Below are positions 1 through 8,876 of a stretch of 64,000 nucleotides of DNA, piece by piece. Both the position numbers and the translations under genes were made by a program. The DNA lies in NCBI GenBank assembly GCA_049645705.1, contig JBARUK010000055.1, positions 47,756 to 111,755 of the forward strand, in the 5' to 3' direction. Each line of letters begins with the position of its first letter. Position 1 is the first letter of the stretch. The notes below the pieces were generated by a model. That model was not told the origin of the DNA, ran no database searches, and worked only from the letters and a program-made list of their open reading frames with translations. The stretch is from JBGNFV01 sp049645705. Lineage in GTDB: Bacteria > Bacteroidota > Bacteroidia > Cytophagales > Cyclobacteriaceae.

Positions 1-1523
1 CCGAATCCAGGATCAACTACCATGTTATTGCTCTCTCCGTAAGACTTCCATGTAGCTTCGTTACCAGCTTCAGGTTCACCGGATAGGGTGAATATGTCCT
101 GGATGTTGGAATTGTCTACTACACCGTTTACATCGTAAAGGATGTTATTGCTGAACTCCAGGTCGTCCTGAGAGAAGCGTGTGTATGAGTCAGGGTTGTT
201 GGCAGAAGACAGGTCTTCTACTGTAACGGGGGCATCGTAGCCGTAGAATATACTGTTGAAGTACTTACCTCCGGCATTGTCTCTGAAGAGGATAGTGTTT
301 GACATATTAACGGCGCTGCCTTCATCATCAGAATAGATGAATGTAGCATTGTAGAACATAGGGATAGCAAAAGGCTCAAGGCGCTCGTTGGCAGAAACAC
401 CGCCATCATGCTCGCCACCACGGGGGTCGTCAGACTCTATATCACTTGAACGATCCCATACGAAAACGTTCTGCAGTTTGCCACGGAAGCCTTCGTCATA
501 GTCGATAGCATCGTCACCTGCCCATGATACGGCTGCATTCTTCACGTTTACGGTACCACCGAAGAATTCGATACCATCGTCCAGGTTAGACCATACTTCT
601 ATGTTTTCGATAGTAGTGCCATTACCTACGGCACCTAATGTAAGCCCGTTTATCTCATTGGAATCTCCAATGAGCGATCCACCATGACGGATGGATACGT
701 ACTTCAGTACTCCACTGTTGTCAGCATCGTCAGAACCACCATACAGGCCACGATCACCTTCGTCAGTGATACCTTCTACCTGCTTCTGAGGAGAGTCCTG
801 GTTATTAGTAGTAGCATTACCAAGAACGATGAGACCGCCCCATAGTGCGCTGGCATCGTCAGCTACTGAACCGTTAAGGTCGTCGGAAGTACTTGTAAAG
901 ATGATAGGGTTATCGGCTGTACCTTCAGCTATGATGGTACCACCCCTGGAAACGATAAGAGCAGAAGCACTTGATCCCTGACCGGGCTGTCCTTTAATAA
1001 CGGTACCGGCTTCGATAGTAAGTGTCTGGCCGCTGTTTACAAAAATGAAACCACGAAGGTTGTATATATTATCTGCAGTCCATGTTGTTGTACCAACACC
1101 ACTGGCAGAAGGGGTCACATCTACTTCATTGGTTACAGTTCCTGACTGTATGTCAATGGTAGCAACACCTGATCCTGTATTTCCTTCATCGTCAGTTACA
1201 GTAAGCTCTACTGCTCCGGCACCGGTAGTACCATCAGCCGTAAATGAAACGACTACGTTTCCGGTAGTGGCTCCGTCGGCAGGTTCGCTGCTTATGCTGG
1301 CTGAACCATTAGTAGCTGAAGCAGAGGCCGAAGCATATTCACCAGGCGTAGTAACGCTAAAGGTTATATTTACACTCATACCTTCCTGTACATTTACTGC
1401 TGAAGCAGGAGGCGTTACAGTTGGGTTAGCGATACCCGGGCCATCACCACCATCGTCGTTATTACACGACCCAAGGAAGGTAAGACCGGCGAGTAAGGTC
1501 ATTAAAAACGAAAATCTTCTCAT
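1..1523 (-). CDS. Surface lipoprotein with parallel beta-helix region (partial, 3' end outside window)
   Basis: The frame is open from an ATG at 1523 to the left window edge: 507 codons with no stop, so the C-terminus is missing. The product starts with a signal peptide and lipobox (FLGSC, Cys20), followed by an Asp/Gly linker, an Ig/cadherin-like stretch (about residues 30-125), and then a region that reads as a right-handed beta-helix with rungs such as QTLTIEAGTVIKG and GLYGGSDDADNSGVLKYV. This matches a lipoprotein type common in Bacteroidota that is probably exposed on the outer membrane. A true enzymatic role cannot be assigned. The plus-strand frame at 1045-1617 is only its antisense shadow. 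Confidence 0.8.
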   Translation of the reverse strand, partial: MRRFSFLMTLLAGLTFLGSCNNDDGGDGPGIANPTVTPPASAVNVQEGMSVNITFSVTTPGEYASASASATNGSASISSEPADGATTGNVVVSFTADGTTGAGAVELTVTDDEGNTGSGVATIDIQSGTVTNEVDVTPSASGVGTTTWTADNIYNLRGFIFVNSGQTLTIEAGTVIKGQPGQGSSASALIVSRGGTIIAEGTADNPIIFTSTSDDLNGSVADDASALWGGLIVLGNATTNNQDSPQKQVEGITDEGDRGLYGGSDDADNSGVLKYVSIRHGGSLIGDSNEINGLTLGAVGNGTTIENIEVWSNLDDGIEFFGGTVNVKNAAVSWAGDDAIDYDEGFRGKLQNVFVWDRSSDIESDDPRGGEHDGGVSANERLEPFAIPMFYNATFIYSDDEGSAVNMSNTILFRDNAGGKYFNSIFYGYDAPVTVEDLSSANNPDSYTRFSQDDLEFSNNILYDVNGVVDNSNIQDIFTLSGEPEAGNEATWKSYGESNNMVVDPGF

Positions 1524-1724
1524 TTGTAGTTACTTAGTTGGGTTAAAAATCCTACACCACAAAGGTGACCAAGTAATGTTAATTGGGGGCTTGGTATGTG
1601 TTATGAAATCTTTATGAGAAGATATAAGGAGGTTAAATTATTGTTAAAACACACATACGCTTAAACAATAAAATAATTTGACTTTTGAAAAAGGATCGAA
1701 ATTTTAATTGGTGATATAAAGGAT

Positions 1725-2708
1725 TTAATAATTAATAGGCACCTTATTAAGGATGGTTTTAATAATTTGATGCGTGGTAACACCGTCTGCTTCGGCCTCA
1801 AAATTCAGTAATATCCGGTGGTTCAGCACGTCTATAGCCACCTCTTTAATGTCTTCGGGCAGGACATAATCCCGGCCGTCGAAATACGCCAGTGCTTTGG
1901 CCGCCAGGTTCAGGTTTATACTTGCCCGGGGCGAAGCACCGAACTGGATGTAGTTTGCTTCTTCAGCCAGTTTGTACTCGGCAGGCCGACGTGTAGCAAA
2001 AACAAGCTCTATAATGTACCTCTCCAACGATTCGGAGATGTTTACTTTATTGATCTCATCTCTGATAGTAAAAATATCTTCTTTGGTAAGGTGCGTATCA
2101 ACTGTTTGCTTAAAGCCCATATTAGCCATGCGTCTCATAATCTCAAGCTCCTCTTCACGGGTAGGATAATCTACGTATACCTTCATCATAAAACGGTCTA
2201 CCTGAGCTTCGGGCAGAGGATAGGTACCCTCCTGGTCTACGGGGTTCTGAGTGGCCAGCACCAGGAAGGGGCGATCCAGCTTATAAGTAGTCTCTCCTAT
2301 AGTGACCTGACGCTCCTGCATGGACTCCAGTAAGGCAGCCTGTACTTTGGCGGGAGAACGGTTTACCTCATCTGCCAGTACGATGTTAGCAAATACAGGT
2401 CCTTTTTTAACCTCGAACTCAGCTTTTTGCTGATTATAGATCATAGTACCGACAAGGTCGGCCGGTAGCAGGTCAGGCGTAAACTGAATACGCTTAAAGT
2501 CAAGGTGCAGAACATTGGCCAGGGTATTTACCGTGAGGGTCTTAGCCAGGCCGGGCACACCTTCGAGCAATACGTGCCCCTGGGTGAACAGACCGATAAG
2601 TAACCTGTTGACCATATATTCCTGGCCTACGACAACTTTACCTATCTCGCTGAAAACGTTCCGAATCTTTTCCTGATATCTATCCTTATTCTCCAGGGGA
2701 GCATCCAT
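1725..2708 (-). CDS. MoxR-family AAA+ ATPase
   Basis: Cytoplasmic AAA+ chaperone-like ATPase of the MoxR group, 327 residues, normal for the family. Walker A is GVPGLAKT, Walker B lies in VLADEVNRSPAK, and the sensor-1 region reads LATQNPVDQEGTYPLPEAQ with the family-typical arginine stretch behind it. I chose the ATG at 2708, preceded by GAAGAGG; an in-frame TTG at 2738 would add ten mostly basic residues and is less likely. MoxR genes usually head operons with DUF58 and VWA proteins, but here the next gene downstream is an unrelated lipoprotein, so its partners must be encoded elsewhere or be absent. Confidence 0.9.
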   Translation of the reverse strand: MDAPLENKDRYQEKIRNVFSEIGKVVVGQEYMVNRLLIGLFTQGHVLLEGVPGLAKTLTVNTLANVLHLDFKRIQFTPDLLPADLVGTMIYNQQKAEFEVKKGPVFANIVLADEVNRSPAKVQAALLESMQERQVTIGETTYKLDRPFLVLATQNPVDQEGTYPLPEAQVDRFMMKVYVDYPTREEELEIMRRMANMGFKQTVDTHLTKEDIFTIRDEINKVNISESLERYIIELVFATRRPAEYKLAEEANYIQFGASPRASINLNLAAKALAYFDGRDYVLPEDIKEVAIDVLNHRILLNFEAEADGVTTHQIIKTILNKVPINY

Positions 2709-2857
2709 ATGCCTCTTCTTTTTTAGGTGTGTTGGCAAAAATATAAAAGAACGGAATTACCATTCCTATTTATTTTCATATTAGCCGGGTAATTAATATC
2801 GTAAAGAAAATAATTGCAACTCAAAAACAACCAAATTACTAAAACCCAGGTCAATAG

Positions 2858-3436
2858 ATGAAACCAGAAGATGCTTTAGCCCGCTGCCCCTGGGCCATAG
2901 GGGTCTCAGATGCTTATACTCTCTACCATGATACGGAGTGGGGAGTCCCGGTACACGATGACCGGAAGCATTTTGAATTTCTGATACTGGAGGGCGCGCA
3001 GGCTGGCCTGAGCTGGAGCACGGTATTGCACCGACGTGAAGGGTACCGCCGATGTTTCAGTGATTTTGACCCAGTGGTAGTGGCAGGTTATAGCGAAGAC
3101 GATGTACTGAGACTTAAGCTGGATGAAAGCATCATAAGGAATGAGCTTAAAATCAGAGCGGCTATAAATAATGCCTGTCATTTTCTGAAGGTTCAGGAAG
3201 AATATGGAAGCTTCGATGCGTATATCTGGAGCTTTACAGACGGTAAAATAATCGTAAACAGATGGAAGTCTCAATCAGACGTACCTGCACGTACGGAGAT
3301 TTCTGATAAGCTAAGCAAAGACCTGAAGAAAAGGGGCTTTAAGTTTGCAGGAAGCGTGATCATGTATGCCCATATGCAGGCATGCGGACTGATAAATGAC
3401 CATTTGGTATCATGCTTCCGTCATAATGAAGTATAG
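2858..3436 (+). CDS. tag: DNA-3-methyladenine glycosylase I
   Basis: Removes 3-methyladenine from alkylated DNA to start base excision repair. The 192-residue product carries the Tag signature YHDTEWGVP near the N-terminus and the C-terminal block MQACGLINDHLVSC. The four zinc-snap ligands of E. coli Tag have clear equivalents here: Cys10, His24, His182 and Cys186. The ATG at 2858 is the first start after the divergent MoxR gene. The 18-base gap to the next gene suggests co-transcription with the small Kazal lipoprotein, although the two have no obvious shared function. Confidence 0.93.
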   Translation: MKPEDALARCPWAIGVSDAYTLYHDTEWGVPVHDDRKHFEFLILEGAQAGLSWSTVLHRREGYRRCFSDFDPVVVAGYSEDDVLRLKLDESIIRNELKIRAAINNACHFLKVQEEYGSFDAYIWSFTDGKIIVNRWKSQSDVPARTEISDKLSKDLKKRGFKFAGSVIMYAHMQACGLINDHLVSCFRHNEV

Positions 3437-3454
3437 AGGCTAACTTAAATAAAC

Positions 3455-3694
3455 ATGAAGAAAGTATTGTTACTGATGCTATTGGCCAGCTTCGGTCTGG
3501 CTGGATACTCCTGCGAGAAAGAAGACGTAACGGAAGGAGATACATGCATCGACCCAGCTATGATCGACACTGATGATGCTTGCTATACGTTGTACGACCC
3601 TGTGTGTGGGTGCAATAACGTAACGTATTCAAACTCCTGCGAGGCTACCGCGAGTGGTGTGAAAGAGTACACGCCTGGTGAGTGTTCTGATTGA
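3455..3694 (+). CDS. Small lipoprotein with Kazal-type domain
   Basis: A 79-residue product with a hydrophobic N-terminus ending in a lipobox-like AGYSC (Cys20). Six further cysteines at residues 31, 43, 51, 53, 62 and 77 surround the motif DPVCGCNNVTYSNSC, which is the Kazal serine-protease-inhibitor core. It is probably a lipid-anchored, disulfide-stabilised domain outside the cytoplasm. Whether it inhibits a protease cannot be told from sequence; bacterial Kazal-like domains are often of unknown function. Its TGA and the TGA of the convergent neighbour together form the palindrome TGATCA, with no base between the genes. Confidence 0.78.
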   Translation: MKKVLLLMLLASFGLAGYSCEKEDVTEGDTCIDPAMIDTDDACYTLYDPVCGCNNVTYSNSCEATASGVKEYTPGECSD

Positions 3695-4348
3695 TCACAT
3701 CTCTTTTATTATTTCTTTCTTCTCAAGCTCTATGCTCCACATACCTCTTAGGTCACCTTGTTCAAACCCGGTTGCTTTATCTTGGGGGTACAACTGTTCT
3801 ATCCTGGCCCGGGTGTCTGCTGCAATCATATTTTCTGCACCATGGCAGTTAAGGCATAGGGGGGTGTTGATAACGATGGGTTTGGTGTATAGGATCTTCC
3901 CGTTATCGAGCATTTGAATATTATCTCCGGGGTCTTCGTTTTGCTCTATGGAGTAGTCATATGCATTCAGTAGCTGTACTTCTACTTCTCCCGGCTTGTC
4001 TTCGGGGTTTCGAAAGCGATGTGAAACGCGTCGGACATTGACGTTTCCTGCCTGGCTCAGACTATCCATTAGTGGCAGTGCCTGTACATTACAATATTCT
4101 ACAGCACCAGCTACTCCATGCTGATCGATCGCCTGCTGCAAGGTATTCAGAAGTTCCCTTTGTGCGACCCCTACCACACTTCTTCCTTTTTCCAAAGCTG
4201 CATTGAGTACATCTACTTCTCTGACCCGCTTAATTTCCCGGTTCTTCTTCTCTTCCCTGATGGATTCCTGATCCATCCGTCTTCCCTTCATATCACACGA
4301 TACTACAGCAAGAAGGAGTAACATGCATAAAATCTTATAAGGACTCAT
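3695..4348 (-). CDS. DUF3365-type heme-binding lipoprotein
   Basis: A 217-residue exported lipoprotein (lipobox VVSC, Cys18). It contains one c-type heme attachment motif, CLNCH at residues 165-169, in the context typical of DUF3365 (KPIVINTPLCLNCHG), and the upstream half resembles the DUF3365 sensor-like fold. Such proteins are periplasmic redox or gas sensors, or small electron carriers. No electron-transport partner lies next to it. The N-terminal 30 residues after the lipid Cys are very charged and probably form a linker. Confidence 0.8.
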   Translation of the reverse strand: MSPYKILCMLLLLAVVSCDMKGRRMDQESIREEKKNREIKRVREVDVLNAALEKGRSVVGVAQRELLNTLQQAIDQHGVAGAVEYCNVQALPLMDSLSQAGNVNVRRVSHRFRNPEDKPGEVEVQLLNAYDYSIEQNEDPGDNIQMLDNGKILYTKPIVINTPLCLNCHGAENMIAADTRARIEQLYPQDKATGFEQGDLRGMWSIELEKKEIIKEM

Positions 4349-4493
4349 ACTGACGTTCTTATTTTGAAAAGCACGAATTTACTACTTATTATATATCAAT
4401 CCGCTTTCACATTGTTCATACGCTTCACTAAAATGAACAGGAGCCGAACTTAGTTTCACGTAGCAGAAGCAAGCACTACCTTTCTCTCCCTTA

Positions 4494-4524
4494 TAAAAAA
4501 AGAGCTGCCCTGAAGGCAGCTCTT
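4494..4524 (-). terminator. Rho-independent terminator of the flavin reductase gene
   Basis: On the minus strand AAGAGCTGCC and GGCAGCTCTT form a ten-pair stem with a short loop, followed by a run of T. It starts 23 bases past the stop of the flavin reductase gene. Confidence 0.85.
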
Positions 4525-4546
4525 AACGTAATATTCTTGAAGCAGC

Positions 4547-5071
4547 TTATCCGCCGTAATGGAAATCTGTTTCCCACTCCATCAGTGGTTCGGCATCTTC
4601 GTTCCGTACTTTAGCATTGATTACGTTACCAATGAATATCATGTGGTCTCCTTCCGGGGTAATAGCATCGTTGATAGTACATTCGAGAAAGGCAGGGACA
4701 TCTTTCAGTACAGGAGCTCCGGTCTCCATTTCTTCGTAGACATATCCGTTTATCTTATTTCCGTCTATATCTGAGCCTTTGCTGAAGTCTTTCAGCATAT
4801 TCAATTGTGCTTTGCCTACAATGTTGATAACGAATGACTGGCTCTTAAGGATGGTTTCGTTCAGGTCGCTGTCTTTCTGTATGGCACACATTACGAGTGG
4901 CGGATCAAAAGACACCTGGCTTACCCAACTGCAGGTACCCGCCGCATAGTAGGGCTTGTCTCTGGTAGTCAGTTCTTCTTCAGCAGCTTTAGTTGTAATT
5001 ATATAAAATCCGTAGCTTATCTTTTTAAGTGCGAGAGAAGCTTCGGCAGATCTATTTTCAGGCTTGTCCAT
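4547..5071 (-). CDS. Flavin reductase-like, FMN-binding domain protein
   Basis: A 174-residue cytoplasmic protein of the flavin reductase / split-barrel FMN-binding group, which reduces free flavin with NAD(P)H or acts as the reductase part of two-component monooxygenases. Typical elements are the early strand KKISYGFYIITT, the FMN-contact segment GTCSWVSQVSFDPPLVMCA, SFVINIV, and the late segment DHMIFIGNVINA. No monooxygenase partner is adjacent, so its substrate is unknown. It has its own terminator and about 160 bases of upstream sequence, so it is probably monocistronic. Confidence 0.82.
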   Translation of the reverse strand: MDKPENRSAEASLALKKISYGFYIITTKAAEEELTTRDKPYYAAGTCSWVSQVSFDPPLVMCAIQKDSDLNETILKSQSFVINIVGKAQLNMLKDFSKGSDIDGNKINGYVYEEMETGAPVLKDVPAFLECTINDAITPEGDHMIFIGNVINAKVRNEDAEPLMEWETDFHYGG

Positions 5072-5173
5072 ATTGTCTTCTGTTTAATCAAAATCTATGA
5101 ACTATGAACAGATTAAAGGAGGTACTGTTTGGCTAATTGGCTGAATTTATAGCTGTTGCAAAAAGCTTTTGAC

Positions 5174-5210
5174 AAAAAAAGGCCGCTCTGATATTTTATC
5201 AAAGCGGCCT
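5174..5210 (-). terminator. Rho-independent terminator of the OmpA-family gene
   Basis: On the minus strand AGGCCGCT and AGCGGCCT-type arms, extended by TGATA/TATCA, form a long stem followed by seven T. It lies directly past the stop of the OmpA-family gene. Confidence 0.88.
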
Positions 5211-5229
5211 CAGTTGCTTTCTCAGACAA

Positions 5230-7239
5230 TTATTCTTCGAGAATTTTCATCTCAACACGGCGGTTAAGCTCGCGGCCGTCAGCTTCCTGATCATTGGATG
5301 CAATAGGCCTTCCTTCACCATAGCCTTTAGCTACCAGTCTACTGCCCTCTACACCTTTGTTTATAAGGTATTGCCTTACAGAATTAGCCCTGCGTTCAGA
5401 AAGGCTCTGATTATAGGCATTCGATCCGATGTTATCGGTATGGCCTGCTATTTCGATTTTGATAGAGGGGGTTTTCTTGAGTACCTCAGCAGTCCGGTCA
5501 AGTTCCGGGTAAGACTCAGGCTTAAGCGTGGCCTTATCAAAGTCGAAGAAAATATTATTAAGCGTTATCAGTGCCTCTTTCTCTATCGGTGTCAGATAGA
5601 GATCTTTATTCATAGTCTGGTATTCGTTTACCTGACGTAGATCTATGTTGGCATTTTCAGATAGAAAACTGTCCTTTTCGGCAAGGTATCCGTATAGCTC
5701 ACCATAAGGCAGGATTATGCTGTACTTACCTGTTTCAGGATCGGAATAAGCCACTCCAACTTCTTCACCATCGGGTAGCTTTTCGTAGATAATCTTGGCA
5801 TCTATGCCTTCATCTGTCTTTCTGTCTCTTACTATACCGGTTATTTCTACTACAGGATCGGGTTTATAGAAATTAGGCAGATCAAGACGGAATATGTCTA
5901 CATTCTCGCCTTCACGACCACGTGAGAAATATGCATGCTCGCCATTGGCCGGAATGGTAAAGAACTGATCATCTACCGGACTGTTGATGTTAGGGCCTAT
6001 GTTCATAGGCTCAGACCAGTTTGTCCACGTATCGTCCAGCCTGCGGGTAACGTAGATATCCAGATCGCCAAAGCCGCTGTACCCCCTGGATGAGAAGTAA
6101 AGGGTGCGGTCATCCGGCGCTAAAAAGGGTGCGGCCTCTTCGGCGGCCGTGTTTACCATATCACCTAGATTGAGAGGCTCAGACCATTTGCCGTTCTCTT
6201 GCTCGAAGCTGACATACAGGTCACGTGCACCACGGCTGTCGTCACGCTCTACGGACATAAGCAATGTCTTCCTGTTATTGGCCAGAAAGAAGTTGGCGTG
6301 AGGAGAAAGGTTATAGTCGTTTTCAATCTCAAGATTAGAAGGCTGTGACCAGCCTTCGCCTTCGCGGTTACTCATAGATACGCCAGCGCGCATTTTACCA
6401 TTGGGCTGATACTGGTTGCCCAGCAAAATGATCATGGAGCGTCCGTCGGGCGTAATGGAACTGATAAAGTTAGGTCCTTCATTATTAAGGGGAGCACCAA
6501 TGTTTTTGGCCTCGGTCCAGTTGCCGTCTGCATCTTTTGTAGAGAACCAGATATCTTCTTTGTCTTCTATACCACCTATATTATCCGGGTGATTCTGACG
6601 GCTGAAGAAAAGCATTTCACCATCTGGTGAAACCAATGGCTTAAGTTCATCGAAGTCGCTATTTATATTGGGGCCTAACCTGTCTACGGTCAGGTTAGGA
6701 TTAACTTCGGGATTTACGTTCACCTCAGGCTGTACTGGCTCCGGATCTGGTGAGATACCGATGGCATCCACACTATAATAACCAGGTACGGCATCTCCGT
6801 CAAACTCTACTTTTACCGCAGCAACCATATGATCGGTGAGATCGAAAAACACGTTGAGCATACGGCCCCGGTTAACATCGGGGTTTGGAGACAGGTCGAC
6901 CATTTTATACTCTCTGCCTTCAGGATCATATGTGTAGATCGCTGAGACGGCGGTCGGATTAAAGTTTTCTGCAATAGCAATCTGGCGAATATGCATAGGC
7001 TCGGCAAAAGCTACCTTCAGGAACTCGTCCCGGTTAGGTCGCCTTGGTGTCCAGGCACTGGGACTTTCACCATCGGCAGGGAGCGCATCAGGTCGGCCTA
7101 TAACCTGCCCGGCACTATATTGAGTCTCGCTCATTTCGGACGAAAAATCCAACACTTTAGATGCCCACTGAACCTGCTGGCCATATGAGAATGCTGATAG
7201 TAATCCAAAAATCAATAAAAATGTAAACTTTCTTATCAT
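5230..7239 (-). CDS. OmpA-family protein with PD40 (TolB-like) repeats
   Basis: A 669-residue exported protein. After a signal peptide (cleavage near SYGQ) there is a discoidin-like beta-sandwich (about 30-165), a WD40-like PD40 repeat region (about 190-450, e.g. LKPLVSPDGEMLFFSR), a carboxypeptidase-regulatory-like domain (about 460-530), and a C-terminal OmpA peptidoglycan-binding domain (about 550-669) with FFDFDKATL, the Asp in IEIAGHTDNIGS and the Arg in LSERRANSVRQYL. This layout is common in Bacteroidota, including PorE/SprF-associated envelope proteins. It probably tethers an outer-membrane complex to peptidoglycan; a specific link to type IX secretion is only a possibility. No porin or PorP/SprF partner is adjacent. 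Confidence 0.9.
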   Translation of the reverse strand: MIRKFTFLLIFGLLSAFSYGQQVQWASKVLDFSSEMSETQYSAGQVIGRPDALPADGESPSAWTPRRPNRDEFLKVAFAEPMHIRQIAIAENFNPTAVSAIYTYDPEGREYKMVDLSPNPDVNRGRMLNVFFDLTDHMVAAVKVEFDGDAVPGYYSVDAIGISPDPEPVQPEVNVNPEVNPNLTVDRLGPNINSDFDELKPLVSPDGEMLFFSRQNHPDNIGGIEDKEDIWFSTKDADGNWTEAKNIGAPLNNEGPNFISSITPDGRSMIILLGNQYQPNGKMRAGVSMSNREGEGWSQPSNLEIENDYNLSPHANFFLANNRKTLLMSVERDDSRGARDLYVSFEQENGKWSEPLNLGDMVNTAAEEAAPFLAPDDRTLYFSSRGYSGFGDLDIYVTRRLDDTWTNWSEPMNIGPNINSPVDDQFFTIPANGEHAYFSRGREGENVDIFRLDLPNFYKPDPVVEITGIVRDRKTDEGIDAKIIYEKLPDGEEVGVAYSDPETGKYSIILPYGELYGYLAEKDSFLSENANIDLRQVNEYQTMNKDLYLTPIEKEALITLNNIFFDFDKATLKPESYPELDRTAEVLKKTPSIKIEIAGHTDNIGSNAYNQSLSERRANSVRQYLINKGVEGSRLVAKGYGEGRPIASNDQEADGRELNRRVEMKILEE

Positions 7240-7522
7240 ACTTCCTGAATGGAATTTTACAAGCTAATCTATAATCTAACCATGGCTGAAATTTCAACAG
7301 AAAAGTTCAACCTTATAATTACGATCTGAAAATACGGTATTTTGTTAAAAATCTTACAAGAAATCTTCGATTTACCTTTTTCAGAGAACGGTTTGCGGAT
7401 TTTTGCATGCCTATATCCGGTATAGCGAGGGCAGCAGCACAGGTTTATTTTTACTCCGTATTTCATTTATATTGCCAATTGATCTTACTGTTTTTATTTA
7501 ACTGAACCACCACCAGTCTAAA

Positions 7523-8875
7523 ATGAAAAATCAAGCCCTCCCCCGTGTATTGATGCTGGGCTGGGAATTCCCACCTGTATATACCGGAGGATTGGGGATT
7601 GCCTGCCAGGCGCTGGCCGAATGCCTTGTTGCCCGGGCAGACCTCACAGTAGTTGTTCCCGTTTCTCCTGATAACTATTCTCCGGAAGGGTATTCATTGT
7701 TTAACATCGCTGACCGGACCTATCAAAAATCCGAAGCCTATGTAAAAGAAGGCAATACACCCTACGAAGAGGGCTCGTGGAGAGACCTGCTAAAAAAGCA
7801 CGCAGTAGATGTACCTCTGGATCCATACGAGATTCACGTGCCTGTGTTGGCAAATGAACAACCAGATAAAATGCCGACCCCCGAAGAAGCATCTTCCGGA
7901 GGGAACGACGCTTCTGATGATCTGTTTCAGTCAACATCCCTTTACGATGGAAACCTTGGTAGCAGGATAAACGAGTTTGCGGCCAGAATAGTAGCCCTGG
8001 TAAAGGAGAAAGAGATAGCATACGACATTGTCTACGCCCACGACTGGATGACCTTTGCTGCTGCGTTGGCACTGAAGGAGATCAGCGGCAAACCATTGGT
8101 ACTACATGTACACTCTACTGACTATGACCGTACGGGAGGAGCTACTTACGGAAACTTTACTTCTCAACTGGAAAAAGAGGCCCTCTCACTAGCCGATGGT
8201 ATCATTACAGTAAGCGGATACACTGCGCAGATAATTGAAAACATCTACAAGATAGACCCGGACAAAATTTCTGTTGTTTATAATGGACATAGCTTCCGGA
8301 AGTTAAAAAAAACCAAAGAGCCTTTTCGCTTTCCTGAAAAACTGGTTTTGTTTCTTGGCAGAGTTACTGCACAGAAGGGGCCGGATTTTTTCTTTCGTAT
8401 ACTACATAAGGTAGCCGAAAGAGTTTCCGGTGTACGATTCGTCATGGCAGGCACGGGCGACCGGCTAAAGAATGCGATCGAGACAAGTACGTATTCGGAT
8501 TATATCCACCGGATTCATTTTACGGGTCATCTGGATAGGGAAGAGGTATACCGCCTCTATAATATGTCAGACATTTACTGTATGCCCAGCGTAAGCGAGC
8601 CGTTTGGGCTTACTGCTTTGGAAGCAGCCTATATGGGTCTGCCTTGCGTACTTTCCAGACAGTCGGGCGTATCGGAAGTATTAAGCGGTGCTTTGTCAGC
8701 CGACTATTATGATGTAGATCGTTTTGCTGACCATATCGTGGATCTGCTGCAGGATGATAAACTGTATACTTTTGTACAAAAGGCACAGCGCAAAGCCCTG
8801 AAGGAGCTAACCTGGGACAAAAGCAGCCAGCAGGTGGCAGATGTATTTGAGAAATTGCTAAACCAACCTACCTGA
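7523..8875 (+). CDS. GT4/GT5-type glycosyltransferase (glycogen-synthase-like)
   Basis: A 450-residue two-domain GT-B enzyme. The N-terminus has the glycogen-synthase-like loop EFPPVYTGGLG, the middle has VYAHDWMT, and the C-terminal half has the nucleotide-sugar site EPFGLTALEAA with the E-x7-E pattern. An insert at about residues 85-140 is poor in conserved motifs and may be a lineage-specific loop. The neighbouring GH57 gene starts one base after the stop, and such pairs occur in alpha-glucan (glycogen) metabolism of Bacteroidota. It probably elongates alpha-1,4-glucan in the cytoplasm; another sugar acceptor is possible. Confidence 0.85.
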   Translation: MKNQALPRVLMLGWEFPPVYTGGLGIACQALAECLVARADLTVVVPVSPDNYSPEGYSLFNIADRTYQKSEAYVKEGNTPYEEGSWRDLLKKHAVDVPLDPYEIHVPVLANEQPDKMPTPEEASSGGNDASDDLFQSTSLYDGNLGSRINEFAARIVALVKEKEIAYDIVYAHDWMTFAAALALKEISGKPLVLHVHSTDYDRTGGATYGNFTSQLEKEALSLADGIITVSGYTAQIIENIYKIDPDKISVVYNGHSFRKLKKTKEPFRFPEKLVLFLGRVTAQKGPDFFFRILHKVAERVSGVRFVMAGTGDRLKNAIETSTYSDYIHRIHFTGHLDREEVYRLYNMSDIYCMPSVSEPFGLTALEAAYMGLPCVLSRQSGVSEVLSGALSADYYDVDRFADHIVDLLQDDKLYTFVQKAQRKALKELTWDKSSQQVADVFEKLLNQPT

Positions 8876-8876
8876 T

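Noticed and set aside
1045..1617. Plus-strand frame of 190 codons
   Set aside because: It is antisense to the beta-helix lipoprotein, rich in Val/Pro/Ser as expected for a shadow, and has no start context.
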